NCBI GenBank assembly: GCA_020060775.1
Contig: JAGUZN010000408.1
Coordinates: forward strand, 1-39,720
Length of the DNA: 39,720 bases
From: Armatimonadota bacterium
GTDB lineage: Bacteria > Armatimonadota > Hebobacteria > CAIYQO01
Direction of reading: 5' to 3'
How positions within the stretch are numbered: the stretch's first letter is position 1; each line of letters begins with the position of its first letter. Positions 8,067 to 16,357 of the stretch are shown here, piece after piece. The position numbers were made by a program, and so were the translations under genes. A model generated the notes under the pieces. That model was not told the DNA's origin. It was given only the letters and a program-made list of their open reading frames with translations, and made no database searches.

Positions 8067-8320
8067 TAGTCACCACATACCCCGGGGGCGGTGGAACGCG
8101 CGACCATCCGTACAGTTCCACCGCCCCCGCTCCACGCCGGCAACCGCAGGCGGATCGTAAGTCCGCAGCGCTGGTCACAGCAGGCACCTGGGGTAAAACA
8201 CCCCGTGATGCGGGTTCCCGCCCGTTTCGGCACGATTGGTCCGCCTCGACATTGGTTGCGTCTGTGACACCCTCGTCGATTGCCAGGCAGTTCTACCTTC
8301 ACTGTACCTCAGTTTTGTCA
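8067..8320. other. Unassigned stretch rich in inverted repeats (candidate structured RNA)
   Basis: No gene is supported. On either strand the region could fold extensively. A 14-bp perfect stem (8085-8098 with 8116-8129) has a 17-base loop. A 5-bp stem (GCGGA/TCCGC) closes a 7-base loop near 8152-8168. GGGGT/ACCCC hairpins around 8190-8204, and GCGGG/CCCGC lies just beyond. On the minus strand a GTCACAG/CTGTGAC pairing would enclose the last two as a multibranch domain. I tested tmRNA, RNase P, SRP RNA, 6S and T-box signatures by eye and none fits. It lies after the tyrS terminator and the short unit's terminator, so it is either an independent RNA or non-functional repeat sequence. Confidence 0.35.
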
Positions 8321-8359
8321 GGTGTCAATACGTAATCGGAACGAGTTTTCCACAGGTAG

Positions 8360-8398
8360 AAAAAAACCGGCAGGCGTGCCACTGCACACCAGCCGGTT
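8360..8398 (-). terminator. Intrinsic terminator of the accD-accA-tyrS operon
   Basis: On the minus strand AACCGGC (8398-8392) pairs with GCCGGTT (8371-8365). An inner GGTGTGC/GCACGCC extension lengthens the stem, and seven T residues follow at once (8366-8360). It lies 23 bases after the tyrS stop. Confidence 0.8.
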
Positions 8399-8420
8399 AG
8401 CATCAGATACGCGTATGCGC

Positions 8421-9656
8421 TTATGTGCCCGAAACGCGTACCAGCTTGACGATACGCCGACGCCCTGCACGGAGCACCGCACCCTCGGTCGGCAGCACCA
8501 TGGCGCGCGGGTCGGTGATGCGCGTTTCATCAATGAACACTGCGCCCTGCTGAATGAGCCGGCGGGCTTCACTCGACGACCCCACCATGCCCAGGTCGTG
8601 CATGAGCTTAGCGAGCGGAACCTCCTCGGTGAAGGCCGAAGTCAGCAATGCCGCCGGTTCAGCAGCCGCACGAAAGTCATCCAGCGTCTGGTTGCCTCCG
8701 CTGAAGGTGCGGCGGAAATGCTCCGCGGCAGCCTGTGCCGCATCAGCGCTGTGCAGCGCCATCACAATCTCGCGCGCCAGACGGTCTTTGGCATCACGCG
8801 GATTCAACTCGCCGCGCTGCATCGCCTGTCCCATCGCCTCAATGTCGGCCAGCGGCACGTCGGTGAGATACTCGAAGTACATGGCAATGAGGTGGTCGGG
8901 AACGGACATCACCTTGCCATACATCTCATCAGGCGCATCGAGCACGGCGATATAGTTGCCCAGGCTTTTGGACATCTTCTTCTCGCCATCGGTGCCGGGG
9001 ATGAGCGGTCGAGTGACGACTACCTGTTGCGGCTGGCCGAAGATGCGCTGCATCTCCCGCCCGACCATCAGGTTGAAGGTCTGATCAGTGCCGCCGAATT
9101 CGATGTCCGCCTCAATGGCGTACGAGTCGTACCCCTGCATCAACGGGTAGAGCAACTCGTGCACGCCGATGGGCGATTGTTCCGCGAAGCGCTTGGCGAA
9201 ATCCTCGCGCTCGAGCATCTGCGCCACGGTGAACTTGCCGGCAATGCGGATGATATCCTCTGGCGAGAGCTTGCCGAGCCACTCGCTGTTAAAGCGGATC
9301 TCCGTTTTTCTGATGTCGAGGATCTTCTCCGCTTGCGCTACATAGGTCTGCGCATTGGCGTCCACCTGCGCACGTGAGAGCTGCGGACGGGTGGCCGAGC
9401 GTCCGCTCGGATCGCCGATCATGGCGGTGAAGTCGCCCACGATGAACACCACCTGATGCCCCAGATCCTGCATCTGCCGCAGCGCGCGCAACTGCACGCA
9501 ATGCCCGAGCGTGAGGTCGGGGGCGCTGGGGTCGGCGCCGAATTTCACGCGCAGCGGTCGCCCGAGTTTGAGCTTCTCGGTCAGCTCCGCCTCAGTGATC
9601 AGTTCGATTACGCCACGCTTCATACGGGCAAGCTGCTCGTTAATAGTTAATTTCAT
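8421..9656 (-). CDS. tyrS: Tyrosyl-tRNA synthetase
   Basis: 411 residues, charging tRNA-Tyr with tyrosine in the cytoplasm. The class I catalytic core is clear: the HIGH-type motif appears as TLGH (residues 49-52, first histidine replaced by threonine, as in some TyrZ-type enzymes), and the KMSKS loop is K227-S231 in the context GEKKMSKSLGN. The last 65 residues form an S4-type RNA-binding domain. Length and motif spacing fit the shorter TyrZ-like bacterial group. It is the last gene of the accD-accA operon, 86 bases after the B-box membrane protein, and is followed by a strong terminator. The start at 9656 has no strong ribosome site, and an in-frame ATG 11 codons further in is possible. No T-box leader is visible upstream. 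Confidence 0.93.
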   Translation of the reverse strand: MKLTINEQLARMKRGVIELITEAELTEKLKLGRPLRVKFGADPSAPDLTLGHCVQLRALRQMQDLGHQVVFIVGDFTAMIGDPSGRSATRPQLSRAQVDANAQTYVAQAEKILDIRKTEIRFNSEWLGKLSPEDIIRIAGKFTVAQMLEREDFAKRFAEQSPIGVHELLYPLMQGYDSYAIEADIEFGGTDQTFNLMVGREMQRIFGQPQQVVVTRPLIPGTDGEKKMSKSLGNYIAVLDAPDEMYGKVMSVPDHLIAMYFEYLTDVPLADIEAMGQAMQRGELNPRDAKDRLAREIVMALHSADAAQAAAEHFRRTFSGGNQTLDDFRAAAEPAALLTSAFTEEVPLAKLMHDLGMVGSSSEARRLIQQGAVFIDETRITDPRAMVLPTEGAVLRAGRRRIVKLVRVSGT

Positions 9657-9680
9657 GGCAGGTACTCACTACTGATGTCA

Positions 9681-9702
9681 GAGGCCGGGAATGCCCGGCC
9701 TC
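9681..9702 (-). promoter_or_regulatory. Hairpin in the tyrS leader
   Basis: A perfect 9-bp GC-rich stem (9681-9689 with 9694-9702) with a four-base loop sits 25 bases before the tyrS start and 40 bases after the stop of the upstream gene. It has no T-run, so it is more likely an RNA processing or stability element, or a weak terminator, than a complete intrinsic terminator. Confidence 0.35.
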
Positions 9703-9742
9703 GTGGAATAGTGTTGATAATCGCCGATATTCGTGCCGGCCG

Positions 9743-10324
9743 TTACAATCCAGAACGCTGGGTGGCGACCAGCCAGCATAACAGCACGCTGACTGCCACC
9801 GCCATGCCGATGCGCGCGAGATAGACCAGTAGCGCGAACCAGGACGGCAGGCCGGCTGCTACGATCAACACGAGCATCAGGATCGCTGCCGCGCCCACGG
9901 GCATCAACAGACCCAGCCAGAGCGCCCAGGCCCGCGTGACGGGATTCCAGGCGCGCCCACTGCGATGCCAGATAGCCAACCCGACGGTGATACCGGCCAG
10001 CGCAGCGAGCGCCAGATTCGGCGTCCACACACCGAGGTTGATGCCGCTGAATATGCCGACGGCGACCATCAGCACGAGCCATCCGATCGCTAATCCCAGT
10101 GAGAGGCGTTTAGCGCTCGCCACGCGCTCGGGCGTCAGGAGATGCCCTCCCTCTCCCTGGGGATACAGGCAATCCCGGCAGCGGATTCCCACCGGGCCAT
10201 GCACCATGCAGTCCGGGCAGACAGGCTTGCCGCAGCGCCCGCAGCTCACCCAGGTCTCACGATCCGGATGGCGATAACAGGCGGGGGTAGTGCTCGTTGT
10301 CGGTTGTGTCTGTTCCGTCATCAT
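9743..10324 (-). CDS. B-box-type zinc finger membrane protein
   Basis: 193 residues. The first 60 carry a small zinc-binding module of the B-box type: CYRHPDRE, then C-x2-C (CGRC), C-x2-C (CPDC) and a final C-x2-C (CRDC). This is the same module found at the N-terminus of many bacterial rhomboid-family and other membrane proteins. Four hydrophobic segments follow in the C-terminal 110 residues. The rhomboid catalytic GxSG serine and the histidine are absent, so it is not a rhomboid protease. The function is unknown. It lies 44 bases after accA and 86 before tyrS, so it is presumably co-transcribed. The start is at the first of two adjacent ATGs (10324 and 10321); a GTG at 10348 extends the frame by eight codons but lacks support. 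Confidence 0.7.
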   Translation of the reverse strand: MMTEQTQPTTSTTPACYRHPDRETWVSCGRCGKPVCPDCMVHGPVGIRCRDCLYPQGEGGHLLTPERVASAKRLSLGLAIGWLVLMVAVGIFSGINLGVWTPNLALAALAGITVGLAIWHRSGRAWNPVTRAWALWLGLLMPVGAAAILMLVLIVAAGLPSWFALLVYLARIGMAVAVSVLLCWLVATQRSGL

Positions 10325-10368
10325 GTTCCGTTGCCATGCTGCCCTCACCGGCCCGCGGCAACGTCTTG

Positions 10369-11343
10369 CTATCCTTCCACGAATTGGCCGATACGCCGGA
10401 ACTTATTGTACCGACGATCGAGCAATTCCGCCACGGGCAGCGCCTGCAATCCGGGCAAGACCTTGCAGATGGACGCTTTGATCAGCTCGCCGGTCTCCAC
10501 CGCGTTGCGGTGCGCGCCGCCCAACGGCTCCGGGATCACCTCATCGACAATGCCCAGGCGCAGATTATCTTCCGCGGTCAACTTCAGTGCCGGCGCGGCT
10601 TCGTGGCCACGGCTGCCGTCGCGCCCAAAGGTATCGAGGATGGAGGCGCAGCTTTCGGGGGGAATGACCGAGTAGACGGAATGCTCGAGCATGGCGATAT
10701 GGTCGCCCACGGCAATGCCGATGGCGCCGCCGCTGCCGCCCTCACCGATCACCGTCACGACGATCGGCACACGCAGGCGCGACATGAGCGCCATGCTGGA
10801 AGCGATCGCTTCTGAAATGCCCCGTTCCTCGGCCTCCAGGCGCGCTTCAGCGGCAGGTGTATCGACAAAGCTGATCACCGGCACGCCCCGACGCTCGGCC
10901 AACTCCAACACGCGCATGGCCTTGCGATAGCCCTCGGGTCGTGCGCTGCCGAAATTGCGAAATTGCCGCTCCTTGACATCGCGCCCCTTCTGGTGCCCGA
11001 TGATCATCACCGTCTGCTCACTCAGGCGTCCCACGCCGGCGACAATCGCCGGGTCATCACCGAAACGTCGATCGCCATGCAACTCGATGAAGTCATCGAA
11101 AATCATGCGCACATAGTCCAGCGTGTAGGGGCGATTAGGATGGCGCGCCATCAGGGTCTTATCCCAGGCGGAGAGGTTGGAAAAGATCTGTGCGCTCAAG
11201 GTGGCGTGCTTTTCCCGCAGATCGGCGATCTTCTCCGAGCGGTCGATGCCATGCGAAGCGGTGTACTCCTCAAGCGAACGAATCTGCTCTTCGAGTTCTT
11301 GCAGCGGTTTTTCAAATGGAAGCCAGCGACTGGTGGATAACAT
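10369..11343 (-). CDS. accA: Acetyl-CoA carboxylase carboxyltransferase subunit alpha
   Basis: 324 residues. With AccD it forms the carboxyltransferase that moves CO2 from carboxy-biotin to acetyl-CoA, giving malonyl-CoA for fatty-acid synthesis. It has the expected N-terminal helical region, the DFIELHGDRRFGDD segment, the glycine-rich GEGGSGGA loop and the closing VIPEPLGGAH. One site departs from the usual family: after VDTP the common GAYPG is replaced by AAEAR (residues 164-168), while the following EAEERG is kept. This is closer to the DTPGAEL form of some other carboxyltransferases. The change is a substitution of equal length with no frameshift. It starts 12 bases after the accD stop, as part of the same operon. 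Confidence 0.93.
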   Translation of the reverse strand: MLSTSRWLPFEKPLQELEEQIRSLEEYTASHGIDRSEKIADLREKHATLSAQIFSNLSAWDKTLMARHPNRPYTLDYVRMIFDDFIELHGDRRFGDDPAIVAGVGRLSEQTVMIIGHQKGRDVKERQFRNFGSARPEGYRKAMRVLELAERRGVPVISFVDTPAAEARLEAEERGISEAIASSMALMSRLRVPIVVTVIGEGGSGGAIGIAVGDHIAMLEHSVYSVIPPESCASILDTFGRDGSRGHEAAPALKLTAEDNLRLGIVDEVIPEPLGGAHRNAVETGELIKASICKVLPGLQALPVAELLDRRYNKFRRIGQFVEG

Positions 11344-11355
11344 AGCCGGTTACCT

Positions 11356-12246
11356 TTACGGCGCCGGTGCCGGCACCTGCTCCACGGTTTCTTCCAGGAA
11401 AGCAGGGGCAGCGGCAGGGGCGAGATAGTTGAGCAACTTGGCGAGGGTGGTGCGCAGTTCGCGGCGATGCACCACCATATCGATCATGCCGTGGGACAAC
11501 TGGAATTCCGAGGTATGGGTGCCCGGCGGCAGCTTGACTTTCAAATTCTGTTCGATCACGCGCGGACCGGCAAAGCCGATAAGGGCATGTGGTTCGGCGA
11601 TAATGATATCGCCCAGCGAAGCGTAGCTGGCCAGCACGCCGGCGGTCGTGGGATCGGTCATCACGACGATGTAAAGTTGCCCGGTTTCGCGCAGGCGGGC
11701 GCAGGCGGCCGAGGTTTTCGCCATCTGCATGAGCGAGATGATGCCCTCCTGCATGCGCGCTCCGCCGGAGGCACACACGAGGATGACCGGGCGATTCAGT
11801 TCAGCCCCGCGCTCCAGCGCGCGCGCCACTTTCTCGCCCACTACGGAGCCCATGCTGCCGCCCATAAAGGAGAAGTCGGCGACGCCCAGCACCACCGGAA
11901 CGCCGGCGATGACCGCATCGCCGTAGATCAATCCTTCTTTCAGCCCTGATTTGGCACGACCGCGCTCCAGCTTCTCTTCATAGCCGGGAAATGCTAACGG
12001 GTTGCCGGGCTGCAGGGCCGAATCGCACTCTGCGAAAGTCTCAGGATCGACGAGCATATCCACCCGCTCAACACACGAAAGCGGGAAATGATACTGGCAG
12101 GCATGGCACACACGGTTGCTCCGCTCGAGTTCTTTGACATAGAGCATCGTGCGACATTTGGGACATTTTTGCCAGAGTCCGGCGGGAATCGCCTGGACAC
12201 CGGCGCCATCGCCAGATGACTTTGAGTTGCGCAAGCTGTTTTGCAT
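11356..12246 (-). CDS. accD: Acetyl-CoA carboxylase carboxyltransferase subunit beta
   Basis: 296 residues, the zinc-containing beta subunit of the carboxyltransferase. The N-terminal zinc ribbon is intact (C28, C31, C47, C50), followed by the crotonase-like core with FSFMGGSMGSVVGEK and the CASGGARMQEG motif. The last 20 residues are an alanine/proline-rich tail without family similarity. It is the first gene of a minus-strand operon running accD, accA, B-box membrane protein, tyrS. GAGG lies 10 bases before the ATG. The promoter at 12475-12503 gives a leader of about 220 nucleotides, long enough to hold control. Confidence 0.95.
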   Translation of the reverse strand: MQNSLRNSKSSGDGAGVQAIPAGLWQKCPKCRTMLYVKELERSNRVCHACQYHFPLSCVERVDMLVDPETFAECDSALQPGNPLAFPGYEEKLERGRAKSGLKEGLIYGDAVIAGVPVVLGVADFSFMGGSMGSVVGEKVARALERGAELNRPVILVCASGGARMQEGIISLMQMAKTSAACARLRETGQLYIVVMTDPTTAGVLASYASLGDIIIAEPHALIGFAGPRVIEQNLKVKLPPGTHTSEFQLSHGMIDMVVHRRELRTTLAKLLNYLAPAAAPAFLEETVEQVPAPAP

Positions 12247-12714
12247 CTCTGATGAACCTCACATACAGCGCTGCCGCAACGGAGGTCGCGAACGGCGGGT
12301 CAGGAAATGCGGGCGAATCCCGAGAGGGGTCATACCCGATATGCGGAGAATTCCTCTGCCAACCTGTCGGATTTCTCCACCACGCGTGCACATGCTCTTA
12401 CCCGAAAACAGTATCGTGCCAGCGCGGACAACGCGGCTGCAGCGCCCTTCTCGACGGGCCTCATTTGGCAGGTCATCGTAGCAGGTTTAGCGAAAGTTGA
12501 CAACTGTCCGCCTGGAAAAACAGGAAAAATGCCCCTCCGGGGAGAGGGCCGGCCCACCAACCGCTCCGTTGTCCCTTCTCCTTGTATGTCCAGTGATTGA
12601 TGACCAACATCAGCGATATCTGCGTACTTCGCCGCTAGCTTACTTACCATTCACTCCAGCGAACTCTTGCGCGTCATCACACGATGTGCGATGATTACGA
12701 CGAGGTAAGAAGCG
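12247..12714. other. Divergent control region between accD and pheA
   Basis: No gene is supported in these 468 bases. The accD side holds a promoter at 12475-12503 and its long leader. A GC-rich hairpin at 12531-12550, followed on the minus strand by T-rich sequence, could act as a weak terminator insulating accD from upstream minus-strand transcription. On the pheA side TTGCGC (12668-12673) and GATGAT (12691-12696) with a 17-base gap make a moderate sigma70-like promoter about 18 bases before the pheA start. GAGGT is its ribosome site. I see no phenylalanine-rich leader peptide. Confidence 0.45.
12475..12503 (-). promoter_or_regulatory. Promoter of the accD-accA-tyrS operon
   Basis: On the minus strand TTGTCA (12503-12498), a 17-base spacer ending in TGC and TACGAT (12480-12475) form a sigma70-like promoter with an extended -10. 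Transcription would start near 12468, leaving about 220 nucleotides before the accD start. Confidence 0.6.
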
Positions 12715-13821
12715 ATGCGCGAGCAGGATCTGCTGGACGGACCCAATACCATTGATGCCCTGCGGGATGCCATTGATGCGGTGGATGAGGAACTGGTGCG
12801 GTGGATCAGCACACGCGCCGAACTGGCGAAGCGGATCGGTGCGCTGAAAGATGCCTCGGATACGATGACTTTCGTACCCACGCGCGAGCGCGCAGTGCTG
12901 CGCCACGTGCAGGCAGTCAACCAGGGTCCGCTGCCGAACGAGGCGATCCGCGGCATCTTCCAACAGATCATCGCCGCCAGCCGCAACCTGGAACAGCCGG
13001 TGACCGTGGCCTTTCTGGGTCCGGAATACACCTTCACGCATTATGCGGCGCTGCAGCACTTCGGCGCCACCGCCAATATGATCGCCGTCGACACCATCGG
13101 CGAGGTCTTCGACCTGGTGGAGCACGGCAAGGCGCACTACGGCGTGGCGCCCATCGAAAATTCCACTGAAGGGGTCGTGCGCGAAACACTGGACGCCCTC
13201 TATCGCTCGACGCTGAACATCGCCGATGAACTCAGTGTCCCGGTGCGCCATACGCTCTGGGGCTGCGGCGCGCTGGAAGACGTCACGATCGTCTACTCCC
13301 ACTCGCAGGCGCTGGCTCAATGCCGCAATTGGCTGCACCGCAATCTGGCGGCGAAGGTGAAAATGCAGCCCGCCGCCAGCACCGCCCGTGCGGCAGAACT
13401 CGCTGCCGGCAACCCCAATGCCGCGGCGATCTGCCAGGCGCTGGCCGCCGAACAACACGGGTTGAATCTGCTGGCGGACCGCATTGAAGACTCACCCTAT
13501 AACCGCACGCGTTTCTGCATTGTCGGTCCGGCGATGTCACAGCCCAGCGGGAAGGATAAGACCTCTCTCGTTTTCTCGGTGAAGCATGAGGCGGGGGCAT
13601 TGAATCGCGCGCTGTCCGTGTTGGAACATAACGGCATCAACCTGACGCTCATCGAATCGCGCCCCACGAAGGAGATGCCCTGGCAGTATTTGTTCTACGT
13701 TGATTTCCAGGGCCATGTGACTGAGCCGCACATTACCAGCACGCTGGAAGCCATGCGTGAACACTGCCTGTTCCTGCGCGTGTTCGGCAGTTATCCGGAA
13801 GCGGCGCAAGGCACGGCGTAG
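12715..13821 (+). CDS. pheA: Bifunctional chorismate mutase/prephenate dehydratase
   Basis: 368 residues, converting chorismate to prephenate and then to phenylpyruvate, the committed route to phenylalanine. An AroQ-type chorismate mutase helix bundle occupies about 10-95 (LRDAIDAVDEELVRWISTRAELA). The prephenate dehydratase domain follows (FLGPEYTFTHYAA, PIENSTEG) with the conserved TRF inside NRTRF at 263-267. A C-terminal ACT domain (GALNRALSVLEHNGINLTLIESRP) should bind phenylalanine for feedback inhibition. The start follows GAGGT at a suitable distance. It converges with the VanW-like gene, leaving only eight bases between the stops. Confidence 0.95.
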   Translation: MREQDLLDGPNTIDALRDAIDAVDEELVRWISTRAELAKRIGALKDASDTMTFVPTRERAVLRHVQAVNQGPLPNEAIRGIFQQIIAASRNLEQPVTVAFLGPEYTFTHYAALQHFGATANMIAVDTIGEVFDLVEHGKAHYGVAPIENSTEGVVRETLDALYRSTLNIADELSVPVRHTLWGCGALEDVTIVYSHSQALAQCRNWLHRNLAAKVKMQPAASTARAAELAAGNPNAAAICQALAAEQHGLNLLADRIEDSPYNRTRFCIVGPAMSQPSGKDKTSLVFSVKHEAGALNRALSVLEHNGINLTLIESRPTKEMPWQYLFYVDFQGHVTEPHITSTLEAMREHCLFLRVFGSYPEAAQGTA

Positions 13822-13829
13822 CAGAGGAA

Positions 13830-15296
13830 CTACTCGGCTATTGTTGCGGTGTCGGGTGCTGCGTCCTCGCCCTCCGGCGCAGGAGTATCAAGTCCGCCGG
13901 CCACGGCTTCACCGGTGCCAACGCGCACAATCGTCGGTTCACCGAGATACTTATCGCGCGAGATGAACTGGCTCACGGCATCCGGTCCTTCGCCCACCAC
14001 GCGCGTCACCGTCACGGCAATCCCCGGTTTCCCCTTCTTCTCCACCTGCTGCGTGCCGGTGGGCAGCGAGGGGTCCTTTTTCGTCACGGTGCGGCCGGGC
14101 AGCGTGCCGATCCCGCTGCGCAGGATGCGCACTTTCGGCGCCGGCCCGTGTCCGAGAATGCGCACGGTCATGCGGCGCCCGCTGACGGCGGTATCAATCA
14201 CCACCGGGGACTCCAGCGAGTTTTTGCAGCGGAAATCGATCGCCCCATAGGCGACGGTGGCATCCCGGCCCGACGGGACGTAGCTGACCGGCAAAGAGTG
14301 GTGACTGCGCTCAACGATTTGCAGATTCGCCAGCAACACGGCGTTGTACATGGTGGAGGAGACCTGGCATATGCCGCCGCCGATGCCCGGCTGCAGTTGC
14401 CCGTTGACGATCACCGGCGCCTGTTTGAAGCCGTTCTCCAGATCACGCGGTCCGACAACTGTGTTGAAGGAGAAGATATCGCCCGGCGCGAGCAGCGTGC
14501 CATCGATCGTGCGGGCGGCGGTTTCGACATTGCTCGCACGATTGCGCGAACTGGTGGCAAATGATGTCGTGTATTCACCGAGCACGGTGTCGATGGGCTC
14601 GAGCATGGCGGCCGTGATCGTTGGCACCTTCGGCCAGTACGGCAGTGACAATTCGTCGGGCGCGGCAATACCACGTCCGAGGGCATCGAGCACATCCGTG
14701 CGCACCAACGCCATCGACGCGGGCTCATTGAGCTTGCCGCCCTGCTGATCCGGCGTGATGACAACCTGGCCTGCCGCCTCATCCCACTCGGCGCGCGCAT
14801 CGCGCGGCGGCACGTTGATGCTGTCGCCCACGGCGCGGATGACCGCTTGCGCCGTCGGAGCATCCAGCGTGAATGCTGATGGAATCGCCTGCCCGTGCAC
14901 GCGTGCCTCCACGGCATCGAGCACGCGCCGGTGGAACGCGTGCCGGCGTCCGATGGCATACGCTTCCGCCACCAGCCGCTCGACATCCACGCGCACGCCC
15001 AACTCCTGCAACGTGACCTCCCGGCGCACACTGGCGGCGGACAGGGTGATGCGGTGTCCGAGCCATTCCTCGGCTTTCGCGGCGATGGCGGCCTGGGCCT
15101 CCACGCGCGTCATACCGCTCACATCGACACCGGCAACAGTGACGCCGTGAGCCATGGTGTGCGGGCGCGGCAGGACTGCGTAGAGGCCTCCAACTGCGGC
15201 GAGCAGAAGGAGCAGCAGGCTGACGAGGAGCACCAGCGACGTGCGCTGCGCTCGACGTGGTACAGGTTGTGCGGATGACGAACTTTTTGTAACCAT
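13830..15296 (-). CDS. VanW-like protein with G5 domain, membrane anchored
   Basis: 488 residues. After a basic N-terminus there is one membrane segment (about 19-41), so the bulk should be outside the cytoplasmic membrane. Residues 45-230 look like the peptidoglycan-binding-4 repeats often found in this family. The VanW domain spans about 242-365, with NRASNVETAARTIDG, LLAPGDIFSFN and the strongly conserved GGGICQVSSTMYNA. A G5 domain follows at about 375-460 and a short acidic tail closes the protein. The family is linked to the cell wall, but its biochemistry is unknown, and the name from vancomycin clusters does not imply resistance. No strong ribosome site precedes the start. The gene is convergent with pheA. 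Confidence 0.85.
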   Translation of the reverse strand: MVTKSSSSAQPVPRRAQRTSLVLLVSLLLLLLAAVGGLYAVLPRPHTMAHGVTVAGVDVSGMTRVEAQAAIAAKAEEWLGHRITLSAASVRREVTLQELGVRVDVERLVAEAYAIGRRHAFHRRVLDAVEARVHGQAIPSAFTLDAPTAQAVIRAVGDSINVPPRDARAEWDEAAGQVVITPDQQGGKLNEPASMALVRTDVLDALGRGIAAPDELSLPYWPKVPTITAAMLEPIDTVLGEYTTSFATSSRNRASNVETAARTIDGTLLAPGDIFSFNTVVGPRDLENGFKQAPVIVNGQLQPGIGGGICQVSSTMYNAVLLANLQIVERSHHSLPVSYVPSGRDATVAYGAIDFRCKNSLESPVVIDTAVSGRRMTVRILGHGPAPKVRILRSGIGTLPGRTVTKKDPSLPTGTQQVEKKGKPGIAVTVTRVVGEGPDAVSQFISRDKYLGEPTIVRVGTGEAVAGGLDTPAPEGEDAAPDTATIAE

Positions 15297-15386
15297 GGCT
15301 ACGACGATTATGGCATAGATTCCCGCGCTCGGGTAGTAGTCAGTACGGATATGCGCTAGGCAAAGTACCCGAGCAATAGCACGACG

Positions 15387-16208
15387 TCATCGCACGAGGG
15401 CTTCGCAAACAGGCACGGCTTCCGGCGCTTCGCCAAAGCCGTGCAAAAAACGCACGCTATGCAAGCGGCGTTCAAGTCGGTATTCCAGATAATCGCGGAA
15501 GGTTCCTTCCAACTCTCGCCGTAATTGATCGGAAAGCTGCAACTGGTCGAGCACGGCCAGACCCTGTGTGAGCATGAGCAGGGCCACCTGGGCGGTGCCC
15601 GCGGCGATGCGCCGCGCGCCGGGCACGGCAGGCAGGCAGTCCGGGCAGAGTGCGCCGCCGGCACTGATCGAGAATCCCAACCACGTCGGCCAGACCGGAT
15701 CGCCCTCCGCATCGAGGCGCGACAAGGGACGGCGGCAGTGCGCGCAGATAGTCAACTCGGGCATATATCCCAGCATGCCGATCAGACTGATCTCCACGTA
15801 CCGCGCCAGCAGATCGGGCGCGCATCCCTGCGCCAGACGGGCGAAAGCCTCAGTCAGCAGATCGAAGAGCGCGGGGTTGCGTTGCCGCTCCTCCACCGCT
15901 TCGTCAACGAGTTCGGCGAAATAACAGGCGTAGGCGAAGGCATCCATGTCCGCGCGCAAGCCGTAACCGGGATCGAGCACGCGCGCCTGCGTAATGACAT
16001 CAAAGCGCTTGCCCCGGGCTAAATGAATTTGCCCGAGCATGAAGTGCTGCAGGGCCGAAGCGAGTTTGGCCCGCGGCTTTTTCACCCCTTTGGCCACGGC
16101 GAGCACCTTGCCTTTTTCGCGCGTGAACAGAGTGATCAGCCGGTTTCCCTCGCCATACTCGCGCGAGCGCAGGATGATTGCCGTCACCTGATACTGTCGT
16201 GTATCCAC
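15387..16208 (-). CDS. recO: DNA repair protein RecO
   Basis: 273 residues. RecO binds single-stranded DNA and SSB and loads RecA with RecR. The N-terminal OB fold is clear (YQVTAIILRSREYGEGNRLITLFTREKGKVLAVAKGVKKP). A zinc site of two cysteine pairs (CAHC and CPDC) lies in the C-terminal half. The frame is open far upstream to 16418, but family similarity begins at the GTG at 16208. That codon has no ribosome site and lies only six bases after a TACAAT -10 element, so the mRNA could be leaderless. The divergent UbiA-like gene starts at 16358. Confidence 0.88.
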   Translation of the reverse strand: MDTRQYQVTAIILRSREYGEGNRLITLFTREKGKVLAVAKGVKKPRAKLASALQHFMLGQIHLARGKRFDVITQARVLDPGYGLRADMDAFAYACYFAELVDEAVEERQRNPALFDLLTEAFARLAQGCAPDLLARYVEISLIGMLGYMPELTICAHCRRPLSRLDAEGDPVWPTWLGFSISAGGALCPDCLPAVPGARRIAAGTAQVALLMLTQGLAVLDQLQLSDQLRRELEGTFRDYLEYRLERRLHSVRFLHGFGEAPEAVPVCEALVR

Positions 16209-16214
16209 ATATGT

Positions 16215-16223
16215 ATTGTAGCA
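16215..16223 (-). promoter_or_regulatory. Extended -10 promoter of recO
   Basis: On the minus strand TGC followed by TACAAT ends six bases before the proposed GTG start of recO. No good -35 is visible at 16-18 bases. If used, transcription would begin at or next to the start codon, giving a leaderless message. The same TGCTACAATA string precedes the malic enzyme gene. Confidence 0.45.
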
Positions 16224-16294
16224 AAATTCGTAAAAGACCGGCAGCAGTCGCCACCAGTATTGCAGGGCAAGCCTGCGCTGACGCCCACCCGTCG

Positions 16295-16323
16295 TTGACG
16301 GTTGCGGTGACACCTGATTTAAT
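16295..16323 (+). promoter_or_regulatory. Promoter of the UbiA-like/GT-C operon
   Basis: TTGACG (16295-16300), a 17-base spacer ending in TGA, and TTTAAT (16318-16323) each match consensus at five of six positions and add an extended -10. It lies 35 bases before the start at 16358. Confidence 0.75.
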
Positions 16324-16357
16324 ACGCACAGTACACAACTGATCCAAAGGTGGCCGC

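Noticed and set aside
8085..8129. GGTGGAAC inside the 14-bp stem resembles the T-box sequence AGGGTGGNACCGCG
   Set aside because: The match is incomplete, no specifier loop or downstream synthetase gene follows on either strand, and tyrS has its 5' end more than 1.5 kb away.
8152..8168. A 5-bp stem with a 7-base loop CTTACGA resembling a tRNA-Val anticodon arm
   Set aside because: No acceptor stem, D arm or T arm of a tRNA can be placed around it in the right order.
8280..9377. Open frame of 365 codons on the + strand
   Set aside because: Antisense shadow of tyrS; it also crosses the tyrS terminator.
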